A stretch of DNA of 64,000 nt from an uncultured Methylotenera sp. (GCF_946479685.1 NZ_CAMLGS010000004.1:28514-92513); one strand, 5' to 3'. Positions 9,686 to 19,106 are shown, counted from the stretch's first letter. Notes: a model not told the origin generated them from the letters alone. Translations and numbers: made by a program.

Positions 9686-10054
9686 ATGAAACTACATTTA
9701 ACTACCGCGGAAAATAACAATCTGATCACGGCCTATGGCGAAAGCTATATTGAGATTAACAAACAACGTTATGCGCAAAACTTAATTGTGATGCCACAGA
9801 CGATAGTTGCGGACTGGCATGCCGAAAATGTAAGCTCTTTGAGCAATGAGCACTTCCAAGAAATTATCCAATTAAAGCCAGAGGTGGTACTACTAGGCAC
9901 AGGAAAAACCCATGTGTTTGTGCACCCAAAAAACCACCAAATACTGACAGAACATGGAGTTGCGCTTGAATGCATGACTACCGCGGCAGCCTGCCGCACC
10001 TACAATATCTTAATGAGCGAAGGCAGATTAGTCGCTGCCGCGCTTATACTTTAA
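9686..10054 (+). CDS. Mth938-like domain protein (DUF498)
   Basis: Small cytoplasmic protein of the Mth938/Xcc1710 fold (DUF498), related to the mitochondrial complex I assembly factor NDUFAF3. Typical features are the paired region VVLLGTGKTHVFVHP and the C-terminal ALECMTTAAACRTYNILMSEGRLVAAALIL region (seen here as MTTAAACRTYN and EGRLVAAALIL). 122 aa, full length. It diverges from the alaA operon. The bacterial function is not established; a role in respiratory complex assembly is a guess from the eukaryotic relative. Confidence 0.85.
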   Translation: MKLHLTTAENNNLITAYGESYIEINKQRYAQNLIVMPQTIVADWHAENVSSLSNEHFQEIIQLKPEVVLLGTGKTHVFVHPKNHQILTEHGVALECMTTAAACRTYNILMSEGRLVAAALIL

Positions 10055-10125
10055 CAGCTTCTGCTTTACCAATCCCTCTACTACAACGCACAGTAGCACC
10101 TTCACGCTATCATGAGTGTTTGTAA

Positions 10126-10437
10126 CTAACTCCTGATAGCGGACTTTAATACCGCACTCAAAACGCCCGGATATTTACTTTCCACCTCTTCCAGTCTTAG
10201 CGAGTTCATATGCTCGGTTCCCTCAATCAGAGTTTCCACCAGACCGGCACTACGCAAAATTTTGAAATGATGCGACATGCTGGATTTAGGGCGATTCAGA
10301 TTAATCTCACCACACGTTAGCTTTTTACCTGCTTGCGCAAGCATCAGCACAATCTCGAGGCGAGTCGGGTCGGCCAAGGCATACATAATGTCCGTTAGCT
10401 CTACCTGTTCTATCGTGGGATGTTTGATTTGTCGCAT
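10126..10437 (-). CDS. ArsR-family transcriptional regulator
   Basis: 103-aa winged-helix repressor. The recognition part reads LADPTRLEIVLMLA, then LTCGEINLNRPKSSMSHHFKILRSAGLV split across helices 3 and 4, followed by a short wing (LIEGTEHMNSLR). The metal-binding ELCVCDL motif of ArsR/SmtB sensors is absent and only one cysteine is present, so metal sensing is unlikely; this looks like the redox or small-molecule type often placed beside oxidoreductases. It diverges from an old-yellow-enzyme gene, and a 7-bp inverted repeat sits between them, which it probably binds. Confidence 0.88.
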   Translation of the reverse strand: MRQIKHPTIEQVELTDIMYALADPTRLEIVLMLAQAGKKLTCGEINLNRPKSSMSHHFKILRSAGLVETLIEGTEHMNSLRLEEVESKYPGVLSAVLKSAIRS

Positions 10438-10471
10438 ACGTTAAATTTAACACAACTCTTTACAATATTCC

Positions 10472-10495
10472 ATAGTTCCATTATATTAGAACTAT
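10472..10495. promoter_or_regulatory. Candidate ArsR-type operator
   Basis: ATAGTTC and GAACTAT form a perfect 7-bp inverted repeat with a 10-bp AT-rich spacer. It lies 35 bp upstream of the ArsR start and 37 bp upstream of the oxidoreductase start, so one dimer could control both promoters. Confidence 0.55.
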
Positions 10496-10531
10496 AGTAT
10501 TAAACATCACACGTCAACGTAAAGGATTAAC

Positions 10532-11638
10532 ATGAACGACTTATTCACCCCCTATCAACTAAAAGATGTCACGTTAAAAAACAGAATCGCCATTCCACCT
10601 ATGTGCCAATACATGGCCGATAATGGCTTGGCAAACGACTGGCACAAAGTGCATTACACTAGTCTGGCGCGTGGCGGCAGTGGCCTGGTGATAGTAGAAG
10701 CAACCGCTGTAGCGCCTGAAGGACGCATCACCCCACACTGCTTAGGCATCTGGAACGATGAACAGACAGAGCAACTGCGTGAAATTGCAGCCGCCATTAA
10801 AGCTGCAGGTGCTGTTCCTGGCATTCAAATTGCACATGCCGGCCGCAAAGCCAGTGCCAATGTGCCATGGGAAGGAGATGACCACATCCCTGCTGACCAT
10901 CCAGACGCGTGGCCAACTATCGCGCCATCCGCGATTGCCTTTGGCGGAGACCTGGCTCGAGTACCGACCGAAATGACTGTTGCCGATATCAAACGTGTGC
11001 AAAATGACTTTGTATTAGCAGCACAACGTGCGCTTGATGCGGGCTTTGAATGGCTGGAGCTACACCTGGCACACGGCTATATGGGGCAAAGCTTCTTTTC
11101 CCCGCACTCTAACAAGAGAGCGGATGAATATGGCGGCAGCTATGAAAACCGTGCCAGATTCAGCACTGAGATGATTGCCGCAGTACGCAAAATATGGCCA
11201 GACAATTTGCCATTAACAGCACGATTTGGTGTTTTAGAATACGATAACAACGATGAGCAAACCTTGAACGAATCTATTCAACTGATTAATGAGTGGAAGC
11301 AGATTGGCGTAGACATGCTGAGTGTGAGTGTAGGATTTACCATCCCGGAAACCAATATTCCATGGGGCCCGGCATTCTTAGCACCGATTGCGCAACGCGT
11401 ACGCAATGAAGCCAATATACCGGTTTCATCCGCATGGGGCTTTGGTGCACCTAAACTAGCCGACCAAGCAGTACGTAATGAACAGCTAGACTTAGTCATG
11501 ATAGGACGCGCGCATTTGGAGAACCCGAACTGGTCATACCAAGCAGCTAAAGAGTTAGGGATAGATCAACCAGCATGGGTGCTACCGCCACCCTACGCGC
11601 ATTGGCTATCAAGATATAGAAGCCCAACTGCAGAGTAA
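10532..11638 (+). CDS. NADH:flavin oxidoreductase, YqjM/XenA-type old yellow enzyme
   Basis: FMN-dependent ene-reductase with a TIM-barrel fold; family members reduce activated C=C bonds, quinones and nitro compounds. The thermophilic-like subclass is shown by the cysteine in IPPMCQYMA, which tunes the FMN, and by the barrel motifs ELHLAHGYMGQSFFSPHSN (the H and Y of the active site) and NKRADEYGGSYENRARF. The late FMN-phosphate region is in VMIGRAHLENPNW. 368 aa, full length. It is transcribed divergently from the ArsR gene, which is its likely repressor. The physiological substrate is unknown. Confidence 0.93.
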   Translation: MNDLFTPYQLKDVTLKNRIAIPPMCQYMADNGLANDWHKVHYTSLARGGSGLVIVEATAVAPEGRITPHCLGIWNDEQTEQLREIAAAIKAAGAVPGIQIAHAGRKASANVPWEGDDHIPADHPDAWPTIAPSAIAFGGDLARVPTEMTVADIKRVQNDFVLAAQRALDAGFEWLELHLAHGYMGQSFFSPHSNKRADEYGGSYENRARFSTEMIAAVRKIWPDNLPLTARFGVLEYDNNDEQTLNESIQLINEWKQIGVDMLSVSVGFTIPETNIPWGPAFLAPIAQRVRNEANIPVSSAWGFGAPKLADQAVRNEQLDLVMIGRAHLENPNWSYQAAKELGIDQPAWVLPPPYAHWLSRYRSPTAE

Positions 11639-11764
11639 AAGCTAAACCAGCAAACAGCTCACGCAGTAAATAAGGAAAACTAGGCTGCATGTAGGTAAAG
11701 CTTGCATCAGCCTAGTACTAATTGAATTAGATTAAAACGTGAATACCCACTATCAATCACGCTG

Positions 11765-12313
11765 TTACTGCTGCGGGCTTAAGGTAACTTCCAGACCACG
11801 GCCCGTTACTTTCAGATCTTTTGGGTAATATTGAGTAGAACCTACCTTTAAAGAATCAGGCTTCACCGTATAAAGGTTAAGGCCATTTAACAGCTGACTG
11901 CCAACCAATTTTGCGATACCACCCATGGCATCACTGTATTTTGGCTCTACGCCATCAATCAAAAAGTTATCGACGGCCACATCATTCAGAATCACGGAGT
12001 TAGTTGTGGAATCCAATTGCAGGTTGCCAGAAATCGCAAGCTTACCCGCCATTTTCTTACCATTAAGCTGATTCAATAATTGCGTGTCGAATTTTGTATG
12101 CATCCTGCCAGTTGCATCATCAAACTTCACATTGGCATTGCTTAAGCTTAAATCAAACACTTTAAGCAATGAGATAGGAATCACTAGCTTTTCATTCAGC
12201 TTGGATTGGATTTGCTGCTGGGATACATAAACGGTGTGATTGGAGAAACCTGCACAGCCAAACAAAAAGAGGATAGGAAATATGAGTCCTAAGAGTTTAG
12301 CTTTGATACCCAT
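11765..12313 (-). CDS. DUF1439 lipoprotein (YceB-like)
   Basis: Predicted lipoprotein: the N-terminal hydrophobic segment ends in LFLFGCAG, a lipobox with the acylated cysteine near residue 20. The rest matches the DUF1439/YceB family, an all-beta envelope protein of unknown role (SQQQIQSKLNEKLVIPIS near the N-terminus; ISGNLQLDSTTNSVILNDVAV in mid protein). 182 aa, full length. It lies 32 bp after fabB on the same strand and may be co-transcribed with it. Confidence 0.85.
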   Translation of the reverse strand: MGIKAKLLGLIFPILFLFGCAGFSNHTVYVSQQQIQSKLNEKLVIPISLLKVFDLSLSNANVKFDDATGRMHTKFDTQLLNQLNGKKMAGKLAISGNLQLDSTTNSVILNDVAVDNFLIDGVEPKYSDAMGGIAKLVGSQLLNGLNLYTVKPDSLKVGSTQYYPKDLKVTGRGLEVTLSPQQ

Positions 12314-12345
12314 ACTTCCTCACCTAAATAACAACTAGAAATGCA

Positions 12346-13578
12346 TTACAGATTTTTTGTTGATAGCGTTAACGTTGCGTTAGTTCCGCCAAAACCAAAA
12401 CTATTTGATAATGCAGTTTCAATCTTCACGTTCTCAATCGCAGTACGTACGATATTCAAACCTTCTGCCGCAGGATCTAGCGTTTCAATATTGGCAGAAG
12501 CTGCAATAAAGTTATTTTCCATCATCAGTAAGGTGTAAATCGCTTCATTCACGCCGGCTGCGCCCAAAGCGTGACCAGACAATGACTTAGTAGAAGCAAT
12601 CGCCGGGTTTTGATTTAAACCGTTTTCACCAAATACTTCACGAATGGCTTCCAATTCTTTGGTATCACCAACCGGGGTGCTTGTACCGTGAGTGTTGATA
12701 TAGTCAACTGGGCCTTCTACGCCTTCTAACGCCAGCTTCATGCAGCGCACTGCACCCTCGCCAGATGGCGCAACCATATCGTAACCGTCAGACGTTGCAC
12801 CGTAACCTACAACCTCAGCATAGATTTTAGCGCCGCGTGCTTTAGCATGCTCGTAATCTTCTAACACCAAGATTCCGCCGCCACCAGAGATTACAAAACC
12901 ATCACGGTTTGCATCGTAAGTTCTTGAAGCTTTTTCTGGAGTCTCGTTGTATTTGCTAGACATAGCACCCATCGCATCGAACAGGTAAGACAATGTCCAA
13001 TGCTCTTCTTCGCCACCGCCTGCAAAAACAATGTCTTGCTTGCCCAACTGAATTTGCTCAACACCAGCGCCAATACAGTGCGCACTAGTAGAACAGGCAG
13101 AACTAATACCGTAATTCACGCCTTTAATTTTAGCGCCTGTTGCCAAGGTTGCCACAATGCCGCTACACATGGCTTTAGTCACCATATAAGGGCCTACGCG
13201 ACGGATGCCTTTTTCAGCTAAAACAGCATTACTTTGCTCGATACTGTCAGTAGATGGACCACCACCACCGACGATAATGCCGGTACGTACATTAGAAACA
13301 AGATCTTCGCCCAAGCTAGCATCAGCAATCGCCTCTTGTAGCGCCAACCATGCATAGGCATGGCCTTTACCCATAAAGCGCAACAACTTGCGGTCAATCA
13401 AGGCCTCGATATCAAGATTTTTAATTGAGCCAGCAACATTTGAACGTAAACCACGCTCAGCGTATTCAGGTTGATGGGTGATGCCAGATCTGCCATGACG
13501 CAGACTGTCTAAAACTTCGGCTTTATTGTTCCCTAGACTGGAAACAATCCCCATTCCAGTAATAACGACACGACGCAT
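12346..13578 (-). CDS. fabB: 3-oxoacyl-ACP synthase I
   Basis: Elongates acyl-ACP and is required to extend cis-3-decenoyl-ACP, which feeds unsaturated fatty acid synthesis. The catalytic triad is visible: cysteine in [12 protein letters not shown], histidine in [11 protein letters not shown], histidine in [14 protein letters not shown]. The C-terminal glycine-rich [12 protein letters not shown] is standard. About 410 aa. It is FabB rather than FabF, judging from its pairing with fabA 140 bp upstream, which is the classical fabA-fabB arrangement. Confidence 0.95.
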   Translation of the reverse strand: MRRVVITGMGIVSSLGNNKAEVLDSLRHGRSGITHQPEYAERGLRSNVAGSIKNLDIEALIDRKLLRFMGKGHAYAWLALQEAIADASLGEDLVSNVRTGIIVGGGGPSTDSIEQSNAVLAEKGIRRVGPYMVTKAMCSGIVATLATGAKIKGVNYGISSACSTSAHCIGAGVEQIQLGKQDIVFAGGGEEEHWTLSYLFDAMGAMSSKYNETPEKASRTYDANRDGFVISGGGGILVLEDYEHAKARGAKIYAEVVGYGATSDGYDMVAPSGEGAVRCMKLALEGVEGPVDYINTHGTSTPVGDTKELEAIREVFGENGLNQNPAIASTKSLSGHALGAAGVNEAIYTLLMMENNFIAASANIETLDPAAEGLNIVRTAIENVKIETALSNSFGFGGTNATLTLSTKNL

Positions 13579-13720
13579 TATCGTGTACTCCTATAAAAAT
13601 AAAATAGTTACATAAGGAAACAGAAACAAGCGGTTACGCAAGCGAATGCTGCGCCAACTCAATTACTTCGTGCTTCCTAAATTTTAAGTGAATATATTTT
13701 AACTGATTGTAACTAAAAGG

Positions 13721-14236
13721 TTAAAAGTTATCTGTACGCGTAAATAAACCAACGCGTAAATCTGTTGCTACATAAATTTCGCGGCCATCCACCTGCATTG
13801 TGGCATCGGCAATACCCATAACCAACTTACGCATAATGACGCGTTTTAAATCAATGGTATAAGTTGCTTTTTTAGCAGTTGGCAGCACTTGGCCTGTAAA
13901 TTTAACCTCGCCTGCGCCTAGCGCACGGCCGCGGCCAGGACCACCCATCCAACCTAAATAAAAACCAACCAGTTGCCACATCGCATCCAAACCTAAACAG
14001 CCTGGCATCACTGGGTCACCAGTAAAGTGGCAGTCAAAAAACCATAAATTAGGTGTGATATCCAGCTCAGCAATGATTTGACCATTGCCATACTTACCAC
14101 CCTCTTCAGTAATGGAAACAATACGATCAAACATCAACATTGGCGGCAAAGGTAATTGCGCATTGCCTTCACCAAACATTTCACCGCGACCACATTTGAG
14201 TAATTCTTCTTTTGTGAAACTATTTTGTCTTTGCAT
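13721..14236 (-). CDS. fabA: 3-hydroxydecanoyl-ACP dehydratase/isomerase
   Basis: Dehydrates 3-hydroxydecanoyl-ACP and isomerises the trans-2 to the cis-3 product, introducing the double bond of unsaturated fatty acids. The catalytic histidine lies in [19 protein letters not shown] and the partner aspartate in the same run ([15 protein letters not shown]). 171 aa, full length. It is transcribed towards fabB. Its upstream region is shared with the divergent mxaR gene and contains a 28-bp near-perfect palindrome. Confidence 0.97.
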   Translation of the reverse strand: MQRQNSFTKEELLKCGRGEMFGEGNAQLPLPPMLMFDRIVSITEEGGKYGNGQIIAELDITPNLWFFDCHFTGDPVMPGCLGLDAMWQLVGFYLGWMGGPGRGRALGAGEVKFTGQVLPTAKKATYTIDLKRVIMRKLVMGIADATMQVDGREIYVATDLRVGLFTRTDNF

Positions 14237-14426
14237 AATTTTGTCTTTGTAAATGAGTTTTTAAACAACTATTTGCACACGACTAAGGAGCCATTAGGTG
14301 GCCACTTAATCCAACTTTCGCTATTTTCGCTGGAAAACCATTTTTACGAAAGCAATATTCACCTTTAATTGCTACTTTTATTCACTTTTTAACGTTTTCA
14401 TTTCATATTTAGGATAAATTTTAACA

Positions 14427-14454
14427 AAGGGGTATACAGATCTGTTTACCCCTT
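14427..14454. promoter_or_regulatory. 28-bp near-perfect palindrome between fabA and mxaR
   Basis: Reading outward from the centre CAGATCTG, the arms are AAGGGGTA on the left and TACCCCTT on the right; 26 of 28 positions are symmetric. It is 65 bp upstream of mxaR. It lacks a T-run immediately after the stem, so an operator for a dimeric regulator is more likely than a terminator. No regulator can be named. Confidence 0.5.
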
Positions 14455-14518
14455 CAAAAAAAACGTTTACCATGTGTTTTAAGTTCTCACAACCATTTAA
14501 AAAATACAGGAATTCTCG

Positions 14519-15535
14519 ATGAGTGATGTTCAACTAGCAGATTGGCGCAACCATGCGCTTACTTTAGAGTCTGAAGTCAATAAAGTTGTGGTTGGCCAAC
14601 AAACGCCAATTAGACTGATTACCACTTCAATTTTTGCCCGTGGTCATGTATTGCTTGAAGGTGATGTAGGTGTAGGTAAGACCACACTGCTACGTGCGTT
14701 TACGCGCGGCATCGGCGGCGGCTACCAACGGATTGAAGGTACCATCGATTTAATGCCTAACGACTTGGTGTACCACACTTATCTGGGTGAAGACGGCAAG
14801 CCACATGTGAGCCCTGGCCCACTATTGATGTCTGGTGAGAACCTTTCCGTGTTCTTCTTTAACGAGATTAACCGCGCACGTCCGCAGGTGCATTCTTTAC
14901 TACTGCGCGTAATGGCGGAGCGCAGCTTGTCTGCCTTTAATACTGAACATTACTTCCCGCACATGATTGTGTTTGCTGACCGCAACCAGGTGGAAAAAGA
15001 AGAAACGTTTGAGATTCCATCTGCGGCACGTGACCGCTTTATGATGGAAATCCCAATTGTAGTGCCACAAGATGATGCCATCATGGAAGCCCTGGTATTT
15101 GATACTAAATTCCATAACGTAGATGCATTGGTCGACACGGTAAAACCTGATGTATTGCAGTTTGATGAACTGAATGCCTTCTCCAGCGTGATTCAAAATA
15201 GCATTGAAGCTAGCGACACGCTGAAACGATATGCCCTAAACCTGTGGAAAGCCACCAAAGCCCCGCTGGATTATGGGGTAAAAGTATCAGGTGTAGATAT
15301 GAATCGCCTTGTGCTTTCAGGCGCCAGCCCTCGCGGCATGAGCATGATGCTACGTGCAGCCCGTGTGAACGCTTGGTTGAATAACCGTAGCGCGGTATTG
15401 CCTGATGACATTCACGCAGTGTTCCACTCTACGATTGCGCATCGCTTAGTGTTTAGCCCAGTGTATGAAATGCGCCGCACTGAAATTGCGCGCGAAATGT
15501 TGTCAGGTATTGTGAACGCAGTGGCTGCGCCATAA
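14519..15535 (+). CDS. mxaR: MoxR-family AAA+ ATPase, MxaR
   Basis: Cytoplasmic AAA+ ATPase of the MoxR group; MxaR is needed in methylotrophs for active calcium-dependent methanol dehydrogenase, probably as a chaperone acting with VWA proteins. Walker A is GDVGVGKTT at about residue 47; Walker B is the variant FFFNEINRARPQ, with asparagine where most MoxR proteins have aspartate before EINRA. The sensor and lid region includes GASPRGMSMMLRAARVNAW. 338 aa. It heads the series mxaR-S-A-C-K-L, but mxaFJGI, which normally precede it, are absent here. A terminator hairpin separates it from mxaS. Confidence 0.9.
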   Translation: MSDVQLADWRNHALTLESEVNKVVVGQQTPIRLITTSIFARGHVLLEGDVGVGKTTLLRAFTRGIGGGYQRIEGTIDLMPNDLVYHTYLGEDGKPHVSPGPLLMSGENLSVFFFNEINRARPQVHSLLLRVMAERSLSAFNTEHYFPHMIVFADRNQVEKEETFEIPSAARDRFMMEIPIVVPQDDAIMEALVFDTKFHNVDALVDTVKPDVLQFDELNAFSSVIQNSIEASDTLKRYALNLWKATKAPLDYGVKVSGVDMNRLVLSGASPRGMSMMLRAARVNAWLNNRSAVLPDDIHAVFHSTIAHRLVFSPVYEMRRTEIAREMLSGIVNAVAAP

Positions 15536-15549
15536 GTTAAGGTTTATGA

Positions 15550-15591
15550 CCAAGCAGGTGACAGTGACTTACAGTGCACCTGCTGGTTTTT
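15550..15591 (+). terminator. Intrinsic terminator or attenuator between mxaR and mxaS
   Basis: AGCAGGTG (15553-15560) pairs with CACCTGCT (15577-15584), extended by ACC/GGT across one bulged A, and is followed by TTTTT. It sits in the 122-bp gap inside an otherwise tight gene series, so it would lower expression of mxaSACKL relative to mxaR. Confidence 0.65.
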
Positions 15592-15657
15592 GCAACCGAG
15601 TATCAAGGCACGATGTTAAAAGCAACCTAACCTATTGAGTTTCTGTGTTGAATTTTT

Positions 15658-16518
15658 ATGATTGAAAATATTAAATCTTTTGACTATCACATTAGCTGGA
15701 GGTCGCGCGGGCGACACCCTGGCCGCCACCCAAGTACGCAGCGCGGCATGGGCATGGAGTTTCGTGGGCATACCACCCTGCTGTCTTATCCGGACCCACG
15801 CCGTATCGATATTCGCCAAACCATACGCGACCCGCTGGAGCAAGTGTACGTACGCCTGTTTAACCAAAAGAGTGCTACTCCGGTATATGTTATCTGCGAC
15901 TTGTCAGGCAGTATGAACTTTGGTGCTAAGAAAAGAAAAATCAAATTAGCGGCAGAAATCGCAGAATCCATTGCACAATCCGCCAGTGAGCATCATGACC
16001 CGTTTGGCTTTATCGGTTTTGATGAGAAAGTACGCGAAGACTGGATTAGTACCACTTCTTTCAAATCGCATCATGCAATCTCGATGGCGGAGTCCTTAAA
16101 AGACTTTCACCCTGCGCAGGTCAACTGTAATGGCATTACTGAGGTTTACCGCTATTTGCCACGTGAACGCTCACTAGTATTTTTAATTTCAGACTTCCAC
16201 ATGCATAACAGCTTGCTGGAAGGCGCATTATCCAACCTGCTACGCCACCATATCGTACCCATGGTGTTATGGGATTCGGCTGAATATAAAAACCTGCCAG
16301 AATTTGGCTTGGTGAATGTTGACGATGCGGAAACCGGGGAAAAACGCACCTTGTTCTTGCGTAAAGAGTTACGTGAAAAAATCGTGCAGTCTTTTGAAAA
16401 CCGACGCAATGAAATTTATGAGCTATTTATGCGCTTTGACATGCCACCTTTTTATGTAGAAGGCGAGTTTGATGCAGACTCGCTAACAGAATACTTTCAC
16501 CAATTTGTAGCCGCTTAA
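15658..16518 (+). CDS. mxaS: MxaS, DUF58 protein
   Basis: DUF58-type protein, the usual partner of MoxR ATPases. The first part (SWRSRGRHPGRHPSTQRGMGMEF) carries the DUF58 arginine-rich stretch, and a VWA-like fold follows with a MIDAS-type DLSGSM near residue 83. In methylotrophs mxaS belongs to the set required to insert calcium into methanol dehydrogenase. No signal peptide or membrane span is seen, so it is likely cytoplasmic with MxaR. 286 aa. The Shine-Dalgarno sequence is weak, and mxaA follows 18 bp downstream. Confidence 0.85.
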   Translation: MIENIKSFDYHISWRSRGRHPGRHPSTQRGMGMEFRGHTTLLSYPDPRRIDIRQTIRDPLEQVYVRLFNQKSATPVYVICDLSGSMNFGAKKRKIKLAAEIAESIAQSASEHHDPFGFIGFDEKVREDWISTTSFKSHHAISMAESLKDFHPAQVNCNGITEVYRYLPRERSLVFLISDFHMHNSLLEGALSNLLRHHIVPMVLWDSAEYKNLPEFGLVNVDDAETGEKRTLFLRKELREKIVQSFENRRNEIYELFMRFDMPPFYVEGEFDADSLTEYFHQFVAA

Positions 16519-16536
16519 ACCACTTAAAAAATAATC

Positions 16537-17529
16537 ATGACAAAATATTTTAGAGATCTACTACTCGCCGCCACCTTAAGCATTGCCTCGCTACAGGCAA
16601 TGGCACTGGATAGCCAAAACCTGCCTGACGTGGATGAAGGTGTGGTAAGCATCAGCACCGTAGACCCATTTAAGCGGGTTGGATATACCGTTGGCGACGT
16701 GATTGAAAGAGAAGTCACGCTCGATATTAAAGCGCCTTATCAATTAATAGAGACCTCACTGCCAATTGTAGGCTACGAAAAGCGCTATAAAGGCAAGGTG
16801 ATCGGTATTGAGTTAAAAGATATCAAGCACAGCAAGGTGGAGCACAAAGACCATACCACACATCAGCTTAAGCTTGTTTATCAGGTATTTACCAACAGCG
16901 TAGTGGCGAAAAATGCTGCATTGGGCCCTGAGTATCTGCAGTTAGTGAACACTAAAGACAAGAAACAGTTAGTCAAATACCGTGTGCCTAGCCTGGATAT
17001 TGCGGTATCTCCTATCGCCATTTTTGGCCAGGTTAAAGTAGAAAACAATATGAGTACGTTTCTTGAGCCATTGCTGCTAAAAAATGAGCAAGAAAAAACC
17101 TGGCTAAAACTAGCGATTGCAGTGTTGATATTCAGTCTGCTCGCCCTACTCTACATTTTTGGCAAACACGCATGGCTGCCACGCATGGGCGGCAACTTTG
17201 CCAAAACTTATCGTGCCATTAAGAAGTTACCGCATAACGATGAAGGCCTAAAACAAGCAGTTGCGGCAGTGCATCATGCCTTTAACCAAACTGCGCAAGT
17301 TAGCGTGTTTAACGGCAATGTCGATGAGTTTCTAGCAAACCACCCCAAATTTTCACCAATTAAAGCTGAAATCGCACAGTTTTTTGGCTTATCACGCCAG
17401 GTGTACTTCGAGCCTAGCGCAGTACATAGCGTGGGCAGCAACCCAACGCTATGGCTATTAAAATTTACCAAGCAGTGCCGTGACTGTGAACGCGGCCTGA
17501 TTCCAACCGCAATCAAGGCTGGAGTCTAA
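16537..17529 (+). CDS. mxaA: MxaA, periplasmic and membrane-anchored accessory protein
   Basis: N-terminal signal peptide (LLLAATLSIASLQAMA), a periplasmic beta-rich domain of about 160 residues, one transmembrane segment around residues 188-208 (LKLAIAVLIFSLLALLYIFG), then a cytoplasmic helical tail of about 120 residues ending with a CRDCERG cysteine pair. This layout agrees with MxaA, one of the proteins needed for calcium insertion into MxaF-type methanol dehydrogenase. Assignment rests mainly on layout and its place between mxaS and mxaC. Confidence 0.82.
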   Translation: MTKYFRDLLLAATLSIASLQAMALDSQNLPDVDEGVVSISTVDPFKRVGYTVGDVIEREVTLDIKAPYQLIETSLPIVGYEKRYKGKVIGIELKDIKHSKVEHKDHTTHQLKLVYQVFTNSVVAKNAALGPEYLQLVNTKDKKQLVKYRVPSLDIAVSPIAIFGQVKVENNMSTFLEPLLLKNEQEKTWLKLAIAVLIFSLLALLYIFGKHAWLPRMGGNFAKTYRAIKKLPHNDEGLKQAVAAVHHAFNQTAQVSVFNGNVDEFLANHPKFSPIKAEIAQFFGLSRQVYFEPSAVHSVGSNPTLWLLKFTKQCRDCERGLIPTAIKAGV

Positions 17530-17532
17530 ATC

Positions 17533-18522
17533 ATGGCTTTTTCTCACCCATGGGTCTTATGGCTGCTGCCGTTAGCCTTTTTACCCCTGCTGTTACAGCG
17601 TGCGCATGCCAAGCATTATTCTTGGGTAGATATGCTGCCTGTGGATCCGCTATCCAACCTGATTAGCCTGATTTTAAAAATACTAGCGGTATTAACCCTG
17701 ATTTTTATTATCTTAGGTTTAGCTGCTCCACATACCACCGAGCAAAAAGTAGAGCGCATCGGCGTAGGTGCACAAATCGCGTTGGTGTTAGACCGCAGCG
17801 CCAGTATGGATGACCCGTTTTCGGGCACTGCAGACCATAACGGCAACTCCACCGTAGGGGAAACCAAATCTGTAGCCGCCGCCAGGTTGATTACTGAATT
17901 TGTGAAATCACGCCAGCAGGATATGTTTGGCATGATTACCTTTAGTAACTCTGCGATGTACGTGCTACCACTCAGTGAAAACAAAAAAGCGGTGATTGCG
18001 GCAGTGCAGGCAACCGCTGGCAACGCTCTATTCCAGACCAATATTGGCAGCGGCTTAACCAGCAGTGCCGGGCTATTTGATAAAGTCACCGACTCAGGCT
18101 CACGCGCAGTGATTCTGCTGTCAGACGGTGCCGGGCGAGTAGATGCCGACACACAACAAAAAATCAGGGACTGGTTTCAACGCTTAAACATCAGCCTGTA
18201 CTGGATTGTGCTACGTCAGCCTGGCGGCCTTAGTATCTTTGACCCTAACTTTGTACCGGTAGAAGACCAGCCATTACCGGCGCAGATTGAACTGCACGAG
18301 TATTTCCAAACCTTTAAAACCCCATTCAAGGCCTATGAGGCAGAAGACCCGAAATCACTGCAATTAGCCATGAATGATATTAACAATCGTGAGAAAAAAC
18401 CCATTAAATACGTTGAGAAAGTACCGGGTCGTGAGTACACAAACATCTGCTTTATGATTGCCGCAATCATGATTGCATTATTACTGGGCGTTAAAAGAAT
18501 AGAGGTAACAACATGGCACTAA
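17533..18522 (+). CDS. mxaC: MxaC, membrane VWA-domain protein
   Basis: BatA-like protein with two N-terminal membrane segments (WVLWLLPLAFLPLLL and ISLILKILAVLTLIFIILG), a von Willebrand A domain with the MIDAS motif DRSASM (about residue 90) and a C-terminal membrane helix (ICFMIAAIMIALLLGV). VWA proteins of this kind work with MoxR ATPases; in methylotrophs MxaC is an accessory factor for methanol dehydrogenase. It starts three bases after mxaA and its end overlaps mxaK by ten bases, so the three are tightly coupled. Confidence 0.85.
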   Translation: MAFSHPWVLWLLPLAFLPLLLQRAHAKHYSWVDMLPVDPLSNLISLILKILAVLTLIFIILGLAAPHTTEQKVERIGVGAQIALVLDRSASMDDPFSGTADHNGNSTVGETKSVAAARLITEFVKSRQQDMFGMITFSNSAMYVLPLSENKKAVIAAVQATAGNALFQTNIGSGLTSSAGLFDKVTDSGSRAVILLSDGAGRVDADTQQKIRDWFQRLNISLYWIVLRQPGGLSIFDPNFVPVEDQPLPAQIELHEYFQTFKTPFKAYEAEDPKSLQLAMNDINNREKKPIKYVEKVPGREYTNICFMIAAIMIALLLGVKRIEVTTWH

Positions 18523-19106
18523 GCATTAAAACAACTACAGCCAACCTTTTTACACTAAAAAAATTAACAGGTTTTTTTAATGTAAAAGTGCTGTCATGCC
18601 TATTTATCAGCACAGCATTGCTGGCAAGCGCCGCGGCTATCTACTACGTTAACCGCATACAGCAGATTGACGCATTTAACACGGCTATCAGCAACGGCAA
18701 GCAGCCCAAAACCGACATGCAAAGCTTTGAGGCTAAGTTCGCTACCGCCTACTGGCTGGCAAAGAATGAACGCTATAAAGAGGCAACCCTGCTCTTCAAT
18801 AAAGCGCTCAATGGCGCCACCATAGAGCAAAAGGCTGCGATTCAATATAACTTGGGCAATATCTTTTTCAGACGCGGTCTGGCTATTGCTGGCACCAACA
18901 TGACCGTGCATGATGAAGCCGAATATCTGCTCAATCAGGCGAAGAAGGCTTACCAGCTATCATTAAGACAAGACAACAGCAACTGGAGAGCCAGACATAA
19001 TTTAGACCGCCTGCTTACCATGCTGCCAGAAAACCCAGCGCCAGGGGCTGGTGAAGGTGACTCACCTGGCTTAATCATGGGCAACATTCCGGTAGGCTTA
19101 CCTTAA
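18513..19106 (+). CDS. mxaK: MxaK, membrane-anchored TPR-like protein
   Basis: One N-terminal membrane anchor (VLSCLFISTALLASAAAIYYV), then a periplasmic helical domain with TPR-like signatures (EATLLFNKAL; IQYNLGNIFFRRG; SNWRARHNLDRLL). It corresponds to MxaK by position and layout and resembles the TPR partner found in BatA/BatB/BatC systems. 197 aa with a Gly/Pro-rich tail. The start overlaps mxaC. A degenerate 16-bp tandem repeat separates it from mxaL. Confidence 0.8.
   Translation: MALSIKTTTANLFTLKKLTGFFNVKVLSCLFISTALLASAAAIYYVNRIQQIDAFNTAISNGKQPKTDMQSFEAKFATAYWLAKNERYKEATLLFNKALNGATIEQKAAIQYNLGNIFFRRGLAIAGTNMTVHDEAEYLLNQAKKAYQLSLRQDNSNWRARHNLDRLLTMLPENPAPGAGEGDSPGLIMGNIPVGLP

Noticed and set aside
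12891..13221. Extra ORFs of 64-73 codons inside fabB on both strands
   Set aside because: Frame shadows of a fully conserved gene with no independent start signals.
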